A program made the translations under genes and the position numbers. From positions 62,001 through 126,000 of the forward strand of contig CAAEEZ010000017.1 in assembly GCA_900755035.1 (NCBI GenBank): a stretch of 64,000 bases of DNA, given 5' to 3'. Below, piece by piece: positions 26,364 through 34,541 of the stretch (position 1 is its first letter; each line of letters begins with the position of its first letter). The notes under the pieces were generated by a model. That model was given only the letters and a program-made list of their open reading frames with translations, made no database searches and was not told the DNA's origin. This DNA comes from Clostridia bacterium. Its GTDB lineage: Bacteria > Bacillota > Clostridia > Christensenellales > CAAEEZ01.

Positions 26364-26927
26364 ATGGCTCAAATACTAGCAGGTGATATTAGAAAAGGTA
26401 TTACTTTCCAATACGACGGTAACGTATACGTAGTCGTTGACTTTTTGCACGTTAAACCAGGTAAAGGCGCAGCGTTTGTAAGAACTAAGATTAAAAACGT
26501 AATGACCGGTGCCGTTTTGGAAAAAACTTTTAACCCAACTGAAAAGTTTGAACTTGCACTAATCGAAAGAAAACAAATGGAGTACTTGTACAACGACGGA
26601 GATTTGTACTATTTTATGGATGTAGAAACCTACGAGCAACTTCCTTTAACCAAGGATATCGTTGGCGAGGCTATGAACTTTGTAAAAGAGAATATGGAGT
26701 GCACGGTATCTTCGTTCAACGGCTCGGCATTCTCGGTTGAAGCACCAAATTTCGTAGAACTTCTTATCACTTTCTGCGAACCGGGCGCAAGAGGAAACTC
26801 GGCGCAATCAACCAACAAGCCTGCAACGTTAGAAACAGGTTACACCTTGCAAGTACCTATGTTCGTTAACGAAGGCGATACCATTAGGGTAGATACCAGA
26901 ACCGGCGAATATATGTCAAGAGTATAA
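26364..26927 (+). CDS. efp: Elongation factor P
   Basis: EF-P rescues ribosomes stalled at consecutive prolines. The 187-residue protein has the three beta domains of the family. The loop VKPGKGAAF places Lys34 at the tip, the position that is post-translationally modified in many bacteria. The C-terminal signature FCEPGARGNSAQSTNKPATLETGY is intact in parts. A consensus TAGGAGGT lies before the ATG, and a strong terminator follows. Confidence 0.97.
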   Translation: MAQILAGDIRKGITFQYDGNVYVVVDFLHVKPGKGAAFVRTKIKNVMTGAVLEKTFNPTEKFELALIERKQMEYLYNDGDLYYFMDVETYEQLPLTKDIVGEAMNFVKENMECTVSSFNGSAFSVEAPNFVELLITFCEPGARGNSAQSTNKPATLETGYTLQVPMFVNEGDTIRVDTRTGEYMSRV

Positions 26928-26944
26928 TAATCCTTTAATTTTAT

Positions 26945-26972
26945 GCCAAGCCGAAAGGCTTGGCTTTTTTTT
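26945..26972 (+). terminator. Intrinsic terminator after efp
   Basis: A perfect 8-bp G+C-rich stem (26945-26952 with 26957-26964), GAAA loop and eight T. It insulates the spoIIIA operon from efp. Confidence 0.93.
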
Positions 26973-27082
26973 ATATAATTTTATATAAAATAGCAATAAT
27001 TGTTATTTTATTATAATATTTATCGTTTTATATAATAATTTGTCGAAACTTTTTATTTATTTTTACTTGTAATTGTTATAGT

Positions 27083-27979
27083 TTGAAAAGCAAAATCATA
27101 TTTTTTAGTATGAAGAGTTTGCTAAGCGAAAAGGCGTATTTATCAATTACGTCGACTGTAAACGAAAACGACGTGTGTGAAGTGCGTATGGGCGTAAATA
27201 GGCAACTACTTGTAATTACGCTTAGCGGTAAGGTATGGATAAATAATTTTAGCAATAAAAAACCGTATATCGTGGACAAGCAAGAAATTGATAACGTGCT
27301 AAAAATTGCTAGCGGTCATTCTTTTTATTCTATCGAAGAACAACTTGCTCGTGGCTTTTTTTCAGCCGAAAGAGGAATTAGGATTGGAGTAGCGGGTGAA
27401 GGAATATACCTTGGCACAAAACTTAAAAGTGTGAAAAACCTTAGTTCTTTGGTGATTAGATTGCCCCATCAGGTGTTTGGAATTGCAGATAGCATAATGG
27501 ACGTAATTTGCAAAAACGGAAAATTCCATAATACGCTAATCGTTTCAAAACCGTCAGGTGGCAAAACTACGCTACTTAGGGAAGTATGCAGAAATTTGTC
27601 TAATATGGATTACAACGTCCTTGTCGTTGACGAGCGAAACGAAATTGCTTGTAAGGTAGACGCAATTAGTACTATGAACTTGGGTAAAAATACCGACGTA
27701 ATTACTTTCGTAAATAAAACTGATGCTTTTGAAGGCGTAGTAAGGGCAATGAACCCTGAAATAATTGCTGTTGATGAAATTTTTGGTGGCGAAATTGCAG
27801 AGCTTGTAAAAATAGCAAATTGTGGAGTTAAGTTAATGGCGACAATTCACTTAACGGATATCGACTTAAAATCGATAGAAAAATACAAAGATTTATTAGA
27901 TATATTCGAGTATGTGGTTGTGCTAGATGAAAGTAGAATTGGAAAAATAAAAAAGGTAGTAAAAGTAAATGATTTATAA
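27083..27979 (+). CDS. spoIIIAA: Stage III sporulation ATPase SpoIIIAA
   Basis: SpoIIIAA is the AAA+/GspE-like ATPase of the SpoIIIA-SpoIIQ channel that links mother cell and forespore. The 298-residue protein contains the family's N-terminal domain (GHSFYSIEEQLARGFFSAERGIRIGVAGE in parts), then a P-loop in SKPSGGKTTLLREV with the lysine at residue 161, and a Walker B-like VDEIFGGE. The first P-loop residue is Ser where Gly is usual. The start is uncertain: a TTG at 27083 and an ATG at 27110 both lack a good ribosome binding site. A TGTCGAA box lies at 27041-27047. The eight genes spoIIIAA-AH follow without a gap. Confidence 0.9.
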   Translation: MKSKIIFFSMKSLLSEKAYLSITSTVNENDVCEVRMGVNRQLLVITLSGKVWINNFSNKKPYIVDKQEIDNVLKIASGHSFYSIEEQLARGFFSAERGIRIGVAGEGIYLGTKLKSVKNLSSLVIRLPHQVFGIADSIMDVICKNGKFHNTLIVSKPSGGKTTLLREVCRNLSNMDYNVLVVDERNEIACKVDAISTMNLGKNTDVITFVNKTDAFEGVVRAMNPEIIAVDEIFGGEIAELVKIANCGVKLMATIHLTDIDLKSIEKYKDLLDIFEYVVVLDESRIGKIKKVVKVNDL

Positions 27980-28460
27980 ATACGTTGCCATAGGCGTTTT
28001 GTTTTCTTCGGTAATATACGTTGGCGGACAAATAAAGCGAGCGTATGAAAAAAAATATAGATACTTGGATAGGTTAAATTCTTTTTTGATTAGGCTTAAA
28101 AATGAAATTGAAACTAATAAAACGCCTATTATTAAAATTGTAGAAAACGAGATTAAAAGCGGTGGTGTTTTAGAAAATACTTTGACTAATTATAAAGAGA
28201 GAATTACGAATAAGCAAGAGATAGAAAATATTGCGCCGTCGAATATTTTTTTGTCTAAAACCGAAAAGGCAAAAATTGAAGATTTATTTGTAAATTTAGG
28301 CAGTTTTGATTATGAAAGCGAATTATCTTTCATAAAGAAAAAAGAAAGCGAGATAGACGAGATGCTGAAAGATGCAAAGCAAGACAAAATAAAAAAGGGT
28401 GATTTGTATTTTAAGTTGTCCGTTATGCTTGCGTTTGCTATTACTCTTTTGTTGTTGTAG
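27969..28460 (+). CDS. spoIIIAB: Stage III sporulation protein AB
   Basis: SpoIIIAB resembles a GspF-like membrane component of the forespore channel. The 163-residue product begins with a membrane segment (about 5-22), has a long helical middle part containing RLNSFLIRLKNEIETNKTP, and ends in a C-terminal membrane helix (LSVMLAFAITLLLL). It overlaps spoIIIAA by 11 bases. Identification rests on length, topology and position, supported by the characteristic LxxLxxEI pattern. Confidence 0.88.
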   Translation: MIYKYVAIGVLFSSVIYVGGQIKRAYEKKYRYLDRLNSFLIRLKNEIETNKTPIIKIVENEIKSGGVLENTLTNYKERITNKQEIENIAPSNIFLSKTEKAKIEDLFVNLGSFDYESELSFIKKKESEIDEMLKDAKQDKIKKGDLYFKLSVMLAFAITLLLL

Positions 28461-28470
28461 GAGGTTTACT

Positions 28471-28671
28471 TTGATAGAAAGCGTGGCGATTATCCTGAAA
28501 ATTGCAGGTGTGGGGCTGTTTGTTGCAGTAGTAAACGGAATACTAGAAAAAAGCGATAAAAAGGAACTGACAACGTATACCTCGATAGCGGGTATACTGA
28601 TTGCAGTTTTTATGCTGGTAGATATGATGGGTGGACTTTGGGACGTATTAAAAAACATATTTAGGTTGTAG
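28471..28671 (+). CDS. spoIIIAC: Stage III sporulation protein AC
   Basis: A 66-residue, two-helix membrane protein of the SpoIIIAC family. The conserved opening pattern IILKIAGVGLFVAVVNGIL and the second helix IAGILIAVFMLVDMMGGL match the family. The start is the TTG at 28471, supported by TAGGAGG ten bases upstream that overlaps the spoIIIAB stop. A longer frame from 28399 would run through the end of spoIIIAB and is rejected. It was easily missed because of the TTG start and small size. Confidence 0.88.
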   Translation: MIESVAIILKIAGVGLFVAVVNGILEKSDKKELTTYTSIAGILIAVFMLVDMMGGLWDVLKNIFRL

Positions 28672-28672
28672 T

Positions 28673-29056
28673 ATGCTGACAAAAATAATAGGATTAGGAA
28701 TTTTAGGCGCAATTACCGCCTTGATATTAAAGGTCACTAAGCCCGAATATAGCAAATTTTTGGTGATTGCTACGGGTATAGTAATAATTATCATAATCGT
28801 TAATTCCCTTAGCGAAGTAATCCTGACTTTTAATAAAATAGGCACGGCAACAAAACTCGATTTAAGTTTGTTTACGGGTATCCTAAAAATAATAGGAATA
28901 GGGTATTTTACAGAATATTCGGCAAGTATATGCGAGGATTTAGAATGCAAAAGTATAGCAGACAAAATACAATTAGCAGGAAAAATAACCATTTTTTTAA
29001 TGTCGCTACCTATAATAACGGGCTTGTTAAACGTGGTAATAAAAATTTTAAGCTGA
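28673..29056 (+). CDS. spoIIIAD: Stage III sporulation protein AD
   Basis: A 127-residue membrane protein with about four hydrophobic segments, homologous in pattern to SpoIIIAC over its first half (GLGILGAITALILK) and extended by the conserved YFTEYSASICEDLECKSIADKI-type segment before a last membrane helix. It begins one base after spoIIIAC and its 3' end overlaps the predicted start of spoIIIAE. Confidence 0.9.
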   Translation: MLTKIIGLGILGAITALILKVTKPEYSKFLVIATGIVIIIIIVNSLSEVILTFNKIGTATKLDLSLFTGILKIIGIGYFTEYSASICEDLECKSIADKIQLAGKITIFLMSLPIITGLLNVVIKILS

Positions 29057-30234
29057 TAATAGTACTAATTTGCTTAGGCGTTTTACTATGTGTTTTTTCC
29101 GCAAATAAAACGGTTTACGCACTAGAAAAACCAAACGAAAACGTGGAATCCGACTTTATGGAAGAAATTGAAAATAGGTTGGACGAGCTAGATACTACCG
29201 ACCTTGACAAATTTATAGAGAAAGTAGAGAGCGAAGTGGGCAATCTGTTTTCAGGTAGTAGCAAGGATCTTATGATGAAAATTATGAAAGGGGAATTTAT
29301 TACCGATTTCGACGGCTTTATGAATTATTTATTGTACTTGACCAAGAGAATCTTTGGTAAATATATCCCTATAATATTTTTTATCGTATTTATTGCGATT
29401 TTGTCCGGCGTTCTTCAAGGTCTTACTTCGGGTTTTATAAAAAAACCAACGAACGACGTAATATCATTCGTATGCTACTCGGCAATAGTAATCGTATTAT
29501 TTACTGCGCTGTCGGGTCTAATCGTAGACGTTAAAAAATCGGTTCTTAACGTTAAGCAGCTAATGGATATATCTTTTCCTATTATCCTTACTTTGATGAC
29601 TGCAATGGGCGGTATTCAATCAGTTACGATATATAAACCTATGATGCTAGTGCTGTCTGGGGTAATAGTAAATATAATTACGTCCATAGTATTGCCACTA
29701 TTTATTGCAGGGGTAGTGCTTAGCGTGGTGGGAAATATATCGGGCGCTGTTAAACTAACGAAACTTCCAAAGTTTTTTTCGTCGGTATCAAGTTGGGTGT
29801 TAGGCACGGCGTTTAGTTTGTTTTCGGGTTTTGTGGTAATGAAAGGAATTACAGGAGTAACTCTTGATAATATTTCAATAAACGTAACGAAGTTTGCTTT
29901 ATCTAGTTACGTGCCTATTTTAGGTGGCTACGTCAGTGACGGATTTGACCTTGTTGTTGCTAGTTGCAGTTTACTAAAAAACTCTTTTGGCGTAACTATT
30001 ACCGTAATATTGGTGCTATGCAGTATGTTGCCTATTCTAAAAACGGTGTTTTTTACTCTTATGCTAAAACTTGTAGAAGCGGTTATCGAGCCGATTAGTA
30101 GCGAAAGAATAACGAATATGATAGGTTCTGTGTCTAAGAGTATGACCTCTATTATATCGGCGTTAGTAGGATTGACGTTTACCTTTTTTATACTAATTAC
30201 GCTTATCGTTTATACCGTACGATTTATGGTGTAG
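28945..30234 (+). CDS. spoIIIAE: Stage III sporulation protein AE
   Basis: SpoIIIAE is the large polytopic membrane protein of the SpoIIIA channel. The product has an N-terminal hydrophobic export signal (KLIIVLICLGVLLCVFSA), an acidic helical extracytoplasmic region, and seven or so membrane segments with the family motifs VCYSAIVIVLFTALSGL and SSWVLGTAFSLFSGF. The ATG at 28945 has GAGG at proper spacing but overlaps spoIIIAD by 112 bases and gives a long, basic pre-signal region of about 37 residues. A non-ATG start near 29050 would give a normal signal peptide. The start is therefore open. Confidence 0.9.
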   Translation: MQKYSRQNTISRKNNHFFNVATYNNGLVKRGNKNFKLIIVLICLGVLLCVFSANKTVYALEKPNENVESDFMEEIENRLDELDTTDLDKFIEKVESEVGNLFSGSSKDLMMKIMKGEFITDFDGFMNYLLYLTKRIFGKYIPIIFFIVFIAILSGVLQGLTSGFIKKPTNDVISFVCYSAIVIVLFTALSGLIVDVKKSVLNVKQLMDISFPIILTLMTAMGGIQSVTIYKPMMLVLSGVIVNIITSIVLPLFIAGVVLSVVGNISGAVKLTKLPKFFSSVSSWVLGTAFSLFSGFVVMKGITGVTLDNISINVTKFALSSYVPILGGYVSDGFDLVVASCSLLKNSFGVTITVILVLCSMLPILKTVFFTLMLKLVEAVIEPISSERITNMIGSVSKSMTSIISALVGLTFTFFILITLIVYTVRFMV

Positions 30235-30276
30235 TACTATATAAAACTATAAAATTTATAATAAAATGGTAGAATT

Positions 30277-30747
30277 ATGAAGATTTGGGTGTTGAATTTA
30301 GTAGGTATTTCGCTAATGGGAATATTGATAGAAATACTGCTTCCTAGTGGTAAAACGAATAAATATATTAAAGGCATATTGTCGCTTGTAACTATATCCG
30401 TAGTTATTAGTCCTATTATTAGTATATTTACAAATCAATCGGTGATTAAAAATTTTTTTGATCAAGATATAGTAGTGGACGAACAGTTTGTGGCAAGTAC
30501 TCATCAAAGTAGCAACCAAAGGGAAGAAAAACTTATCGAAAGTATGCTTGAAAGTCAAGGGTATAAGGGCGTAGAGATAAATATTATACCTAGTAGCGAT
30601 AGTCAAAATAAGATAGAATTCGTGAAAATTTGCACTAAAAATATGGTTATTGATAGCGAAAATTCGAATATAGATATTAAAGGTAAGATAACCAGCCTTG
30701 TAAGTAAACGACTAAAAATTGATGTTGGAAAAATTAATTATGAATAA
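30277..30747 (+). CDS. spoIIIAF: Stage III sporulation protein AF
   Basis: A 156-residue protein with two N-terminal membrane helices (MKIWVLNLVGISLMGILIEIL and GILSLVTISVVISPIISIF in parts), separated by the family's conserved LPSGKTNKYIK loop, and a soluble C-terminal domain. In the family this domain is a ring-building-like alpha/beta fold. The ribosome binding site is weak. It follows spoIIIAE after 42 bases and overlaps the next gene. Confidence 0.9.
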   Translation: MKIWVLNLVGISLMGILIEILLPSGKTNKYIKGILSLVTISVVISPIISIFTNQSVIKNFFDQDIVVDEQFVASTHQSSNQREEKLIESMLESQGYKGVEINIIPSSDSQNKIEFVKICTKNMVIDSENSNIDIKGKITSLVSKRLKIDVGKINYE

Positions 30748-31150
30748 AGACAAAAAAGATAGCATAAATAATAATAAAAGTGATTTTGTAGAAAAGATAA
30801 AAAGTGTAAAATATCTAAAAATTATTATTCTTTTAGTGATAGTTGCGCTAGTCGTAGTTGGTATAGACGCTTACGTAAATAAAAACAAAAAAACCGATAA
30901 TTACGAGTGTATGACCGAAACTGAAATTCGCCTAAGCAAAATGCTTAGCGAAATAGAAGGTATCGACGACTGCGAAGTGTATCTAAATTATGGTGATAGC
31001 GATAGTTTTTTCGGTGGCGGTAAAAAAATAGAGGGGGTACTTGTAGTTTGTCACGGCACGAACACGGTAACTAACAAACTTCAAATGCTAAGCGCAATAC
31101 AAAAAGCGCTTAACGTAAATAAAGACTTGATTGAAATTTTGATATTGTAG
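30740..31150 (+). CDS. spoIIIAG: Stage III sporulation protein AG
   Basis: SpoIIIAG forms a large ring in the intermembrane space in Bacillus. This 136-residue version has a membrane anchor (IIILLVIVALVVVGIDAYV) and a ring-building motif domain with the conserved pattern LSKMLSEIEGIDDCEVYLNYG, the VLVVCHGTNTVTNKLQMLSAIQKAL stretch and a final short strand. It is shorter than the Bacillus protein (about 229 residues) because the middle insertion that forms the extra beta-structure is mostly absent. The ATG at 30740 lies inside the end of spoIIIAF. Confidence 0.88.
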   Translation: MNKDKKDSINNNKSDFVEKIKSVKYLKIIILLVIVALVVVGIDAYVNKNKKTDNYECMTETEIRLSKMLSEIEGIDDCEVYLNYGDSDSFFGGGKKIEGVLVVCHGTNTVTNKLQMLSAIQKALNVNKDLIEILIL

Positions 31151-31158
31151 GAGGTAGT

Positions 31159-31674
31159 ATGAAAAAAATCAGTTTGAAAGGAAAGAAACTTTCCGAAAGA
31201 GGTAAAAAGGCAATCGTCCTTACGGTTATGGTAGCGTTACTCGTTACCGTTGGTGTGCTAAACGTAAATTTAGATAGTTTTAGCAAAAACAACGATACGG
31301 TAGTATCTACCGAAAACAGCGTAACCGTATTTTTCGATTCGCACAGGGCGTCTAGAACGCAAGCAAGACAGGAGCAAATCAGCATTTTAGACAGCATTAT
31401 TGCATCTAGCAGTGCAACGGCAGAGGCAAAACAAGAGGCTGCTAGCAAAAAACTTGCTTTGTGTGAAACTATCGAAAACGAATTGCAACTAGAAACGTTG
31501 ATTAAAGGCAAAGGTTTTAAGGAGGCAGCCGTAGTAATGTCGCCGAACGTACTAAATATCTTGGTTACGGCAAGTAAAGATACTTTGACAGATAGCGAAC
31601 TTGCAAAAATTTACGATATCGTAATGACTAAGACAAAATACGACCTTGAAAACGTGGTGGTAACTCCATATTAA
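31159..31674 (+). CDS. spoIIIAH: Stage III sporulation protein AH
   Basis: SpoIIIAH contacts SpoIIQ across the intermembrane space during engulfment. The 171-residue protein has an N-terminal membrane anchor (AIVLTVMVALLVTVGVLNVNL), a helical linker rich in Ala, Gln and Glu with the characteristic HRASRTQARQEQISILDSII pattern, and a C-terminal ring-building domain related to YscJ/FliF. TAGGAGG precedes the ATG. It is the last gene of the spoIIIA operon. Confidence 0.92.
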   Translation: MKKISLKGKKLSERGKKAIVLTVMVALLVTVGVLNVNLDSFSKNNDTVVSTENSVTVFFDSHRASRTQARQEQISILDSIIASSSATAEAKQEAASKKLALCETIENELQLETLIKGKGFKEAAVVMSPNVLNILVTASKDTLTDSELAKIYDIVMTKTKYDLENVVVTPY

Positions 31675-31707
31675 AAGTTAAATAGTAAGTTTATAATTAG
31701 CAAAATG

Positions 31708-31736
31708 TTGTAATTATTTAGTTATTATGGTATAAT
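31708..31736 (+). promoter_or_regulatory. Promoter of the Asp23-like gene
   Basis: TTGTAA at 31708-31713 and a perfect TATAAT at 31731-31736, 17 bases apart, downstream of spoIIIAH. Confidence 0.68.
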
Positions 31737-31757
31737 CTAATAGCAAAGGAGACTATA

Positions 31758-32072
31758 ATGGCTAAAAAAGAAAGAAACAACGAGTCAATGTATATAGAAG
31801 TTATTTCTTCGCTTGCTAGTAACGCAGCATGTAACGTCGTTGGCGTAACCGTTTTGGGTAGCGCTAAAAGTTCGTACAAGGACGGCAAATTTAGAGTGTA
31901 TATCAACGGCGACGAAGTAACTATAGACGTGTTTGTAGATATAATGCACGGTTTTAGCGTTCCGGACGTTGCATTCCAAGTGCAAGAGGCAATTAAAAGC
32001 GAAGTGGAAGGTGCAACGAAGTACAAGGTAAAAACGGTGAACGTGCAAGTATCAAACGTAATATTTCCGTAA
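31758..32072 (+). CDS. Asp23/Gls24 family protein (YqhY-like)
   Basis: A 104-residue protein of the Asp23/Gls24 (DUF322) family, linked in Bacillus to envelope stress and control of fatty acid synthesis. The pattern is typical: MYIEVISSLASNAACNVVGV at the start, the VYINGDEVTIDVFVDIMHGFSVPDVAFQVQEAIKSEVE core and a final strand VKTVNVQVSNVIF. AAGGAGA lies upstream. In Bacillus this gene (yqhY) sits downstream of accB-accC and before nusB. Here accB and accC are missing from this place. Confidence 0.92.
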   Translation: MAKKERNNESMYIEVISSLASNAACNVVGVTVLGSAKSSYKDGKFRVYINGDEVTIDVFVDIMHGFSVPDVAFQVQEAIKSEVEGATKYKVKTVNVQVSNVIFP

Positions 32073-32075
32073 AAT

Positions 32076-32103
32076 ATACCCTTTGGTTTCAAAGGGTATT
32101 TTT
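32076..32103 (+). terminator. Intrinsic terminator after the Asp23-like gene
   Basis: A perfect 10-bp stem (32076-32085 with 32090-32099), GTTT loop and five T. Confidence 0.88.
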
Positions 32104-32120
32104 CAGTATAGGAGCATAAG

Positions 32121-32528
32121 ATGAGTAGAAGAATTGCAAGAGAAAATATATATAAGTTGGTATTTGAATATTTGTTTTACGATAGTTTTAATCAAACGTC
32201 GCTTGAACTAATGTTACTAGATAGCAACCTTACAGAAGACGATAAAAAGTACGTAATAAACGTGTACGAAGGCGTTGCCGCTAAAAAGGACGAACTGCTT
32301 GCGCTTATTGAAAAGCACGCAAAAGGTTTTAGAATAGATAGGATTTTTAGACCCGATTTATCGGCACTTTTGATTGCTACGTACGAACTAAAATATCTAG
32401 ATGACGTTCCGCCTGCCGTGGCTATATCAGAAGCAGTGGAACTTGTAAAAAAGTATTCTACCGACAAGAGTTATTCTTTCGTAAACGGAGTACTTGCAGG
32501 TGTGTATAAGGAAATTAAAGGAGAATAA
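32121..32528 (+). CDS. nusB: Transcription antitermination factor NusB
   Basis: NusB with S10 (NusE) binds boxA RNA and supports antitermination in rRNA operons. The 135-residue all-helical protein shows the N-terminal RRIARENIYKLVFEYLF motif (the family's arginine-rich opening), and the conserved C-terminal PPAVAISEAVELVKKYSTDKSYSFVNGVLAGV region in parts. AGGAG precedes the ATG. It starts the nusB-folD-xseA-xseB-ispA run. Confidence 0.95.
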   Translation: MSRRIARENIYKLVFEYLFYDSFNQTSLELMLLDSNLTEDDKKYVINVYEGVAAKKDELLALIEKHAKGFRIDRIFRPDLSALLIATYELKYLDDVPPAVAISEAVELVKKYSTDKSYSFVNGVLAGVYKEIKGE

Positions 32529-32529
32529 A

Positions 32530-33363
32530 GTGATTATAGACGGAAAAGCCCTTTCTAAAAAAATAAGGGACGATATAAAAGAAGAAGTAGCAAAAATCGT
32601 TAGCGAAAACGGTGTTACGCCGTGCCTTGCCGTCGTGCTAGTTGGTAACGACCCTGCAAGTGAAATATACGTGCGCAACAAAATTAAAGGGTGCGAATAC
32701 ACGGGTATTAAGTCGCTTAGTTATAAATTAGAAGAAAGCACCACCGAGGAAGAATTAGTTAGCCTTATTGAAAAATTAAACGCTGATAATACGGTGCACG
32801 GCATATTGGTGCAAATGCCTTTGCCAAAACATATCAACGAAAAGAGAATTATATCGCTAATAGACCCGAAAAAAGACGTGGACGGTTTTAGCGTGGAGCA
32901 AATAGGTATGCTAGGACTTGGCACGCCTGATTTGATTACTTGTACCCCTCACGGCGTAATAGAACTAATTAAGTCGACGGGCGTTGATATGAGTGGAAAA
33001 CACGCCGTAGTTATCGGTAGAAGTAACGTCGTTGGAAAACCTTTGATGAATTTGCTTTTACTTGAAAATTGCACTGTAACGGTGTGCCACAGCAAAACTG
33101 TGGATTTGCCGTCTATTACAAGGCAAGCAGATATTTTGGTTGCTGCAATCGGTAGGCCAAAATTCGTTACGGAAGATATGGTAAAAGAGGGCGCAATAGT
33201 TATCGACGTAGGTATAAACCGAGTTGACGGAAAGGTTTGTGGCGACGTAGATTTTGAAAACGTGGAGAAAAAGGCGTCTTACATTACGCCTGTTCCTGGT
33301 GGCGTTGGTCCTATGACCATTACTATGCTACTTAAAAACACCTTAAAGGCTGTTAGAAAATGA
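32530..33363 (+). CDS. folD: Methylenetetrahydrofolate dehydrogenase / cyclohydrolase
   Basis: FolD interconverts 5,10-methylene- and 10-formyl-tetrahydrofolate, supplying one-carbon units. The 277-residue product has the substrate-binding SEIYVRNKIKGCEYTGI region with the catalytic lysine, the HGILVQMPLPKHINE motif, DPKKDVDGF, the NADP loop GRSNVVGKPL, and the signature TPVPGGVGPMTITML. The start is the GTG at 32530 with AAAGGAG properly spaced. A longer frame from 32494 runs inside nusB and is rejected. Confidence 0.96.
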   Translation: MIIDGKALSKKIRDDIKEEVAKIVSENGVTPCLAVVLVGNDPASEIYVRNKIKGCEYTGIKSLSYKLEESTTEEELVSLIEKLNADNTVHGILVQMPLPKHINEKRIISLIDPKKDVDGFSVEQIGMLGLGTPDLITCTPHGVIELIKSTGVDMSGKHAVVIGRSNVVGKPLMNLLLLENCTVTVCHSKTVDLPSITRQADILVAAIGRPKFVTEDMVKEGAIVIDVGINRVDGKVCGDVDFENVEKKASYITPVPGGVGPMTITMLLKNTLKAVRK

Positions 33364-34541
33364 CGTATTTTACAGTATCACAAGTTGCAAAATTTATCTT
33401 CGACGTATTCGAGGCGGAGACTTATTTGCATAATATTTGTATTTATGGCGAGGTTTCGGGATATAAAATATCTCAAAACCACGCTTATTTTACGTTAAAG
33501 GACGAGAATTGCCAAATACAATGCAGTTGCTTTAATTATCGAAAAACTTACGTGCCAAAAGACGGCGAAACGGTGATAATAAAGGGTAGTCCTAACTTTT
33601 ATCAAAAAGGTGGAAGATTATCTTTCGTTGTTGATTTTATCGAGCCACGTGGTAAAGGCGATTTGTTCTTAAAGATAGAAGAATTAAAACTCAAACTAAA
33701 AGAAGAAGGTCTTTTTGAAGAAGCGTATAAAAAAAGTATTCCTGCCTACTGCAAAACTGTTGGCGTAGTTACCTCTAAAACGGGGGCTGTAATTAGGGAT
33801 ATAAATACGACTATAAGACGATATAATAAAGCAATCGACATTATCCTTTACGACGCAAAAGTGCAAGGCGTAGGTGCTGTTGAGGAAATGATAGACGGCG
33901 TATCTGCCTTAGACAAACTTAACCTAGATGCAATCATTATTGCTCGTGGTGGTGGTAGCGTGGAAGATTTAATGCCTTTTAACGACGAAAGACTAGCACG
34001 AACGATATTTAGCGCATTAACGCCAATTATATCGGCAGTTGGACACGAAACGGATTTTACTATTTGCGATTTCGTAGCCGACAAGAGAGCGGCAACGCCA
34101 ACGGCGGCGGCTGAATTAGTTGCTTATAGCCAAAGCGAGCAAATAGAGAATTTGAAGTATACGCTAGGCTTTCTTAATAAGGAAATTACTAGAAAACTAG
34201 GTGTATTAAACGACGAATTATATAATAATATCGACCAAATAAATAGCGATATTCTTAGTTTATTTGCAAATAAGACAGCAAGGTGCAAATTAGTTATAAA
34301 CTCGTTAAATAGTGCAATAAACAAAAAAGTATTATTAAAACAGAACGATTATATAGTAGTTGATAATAAATTGAAGGAAAACGGCAGTATTATAAACGAT
34401 AAAACTAAGATAAGAATATACGATGGAGAAAAGGAAATATACTTGCTAACGAAAGTGGGAGTAGATGACGAAATAACCCTAAGTCAAAATGGAACGCAAG
34501 TAACTACTAAAATATTAGGTAAGAAGGTGGAAAATGAATAA
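33360..34541 (+). CDS. xseA: Exodeoxyribonuclease VII large subunit
   Basis: XseA with XseB degrades single-stranded DNA from both ends and takes part in repair. The 393-residue protein has an N-terminal OB fold (YFTLKDENCQIQCSCF), a catalytic domain with TSKTGAVIRDI, IIARGGGSVEDLMPFNDE and the SAVGHETDFTICDFVADKRAATPTAAAELV region in parts, then a coiled-coil that packs with XseB. The coiled-coil is shorter than in Escherichia coli. It overlaps folD by four bases and xseB by eight. Confidence 0.95.
   Translation: MTYFTVSQVAKFIFDVFEAETYLHNICIYGEVSGYKISQNHAYFTLKDENCQIQCSCFNYRKTYVPKDGETVIIKGSPNFYQKGGRLSFVVDFIEPRGKGDLFLKIEELKLKLKEEGLFEEAYKKSIPAYCKTVGVVTSKTGAVIRDINTTIRRYNKAIDIILYDAKVQGVGAVEEMIDGVSALDKLNLDAIIIARGGGSVEDLMPFNDERLARTIFSALTPIISAVGHETDFTICDFVADKRAATPTAAAELVAYSQSEQIENLKYTLGFLNKEITRKLGVLNDELYNNIDQINSDILSLFANKTARCKLVINSLNSAINKKVLLKQNDYIVVDNKLKENGSIINDKTKIRIYDGEKEIYLLTKVGVDDEITLSQNGTQVTTKILGKKVENE

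Noticed and set aside
28323..28992. Minus-strand open frames opposite spoIIIAB-AD
   Set aside because: Hydrophobic shadows of membrane protein genes; no independent coding evidence.
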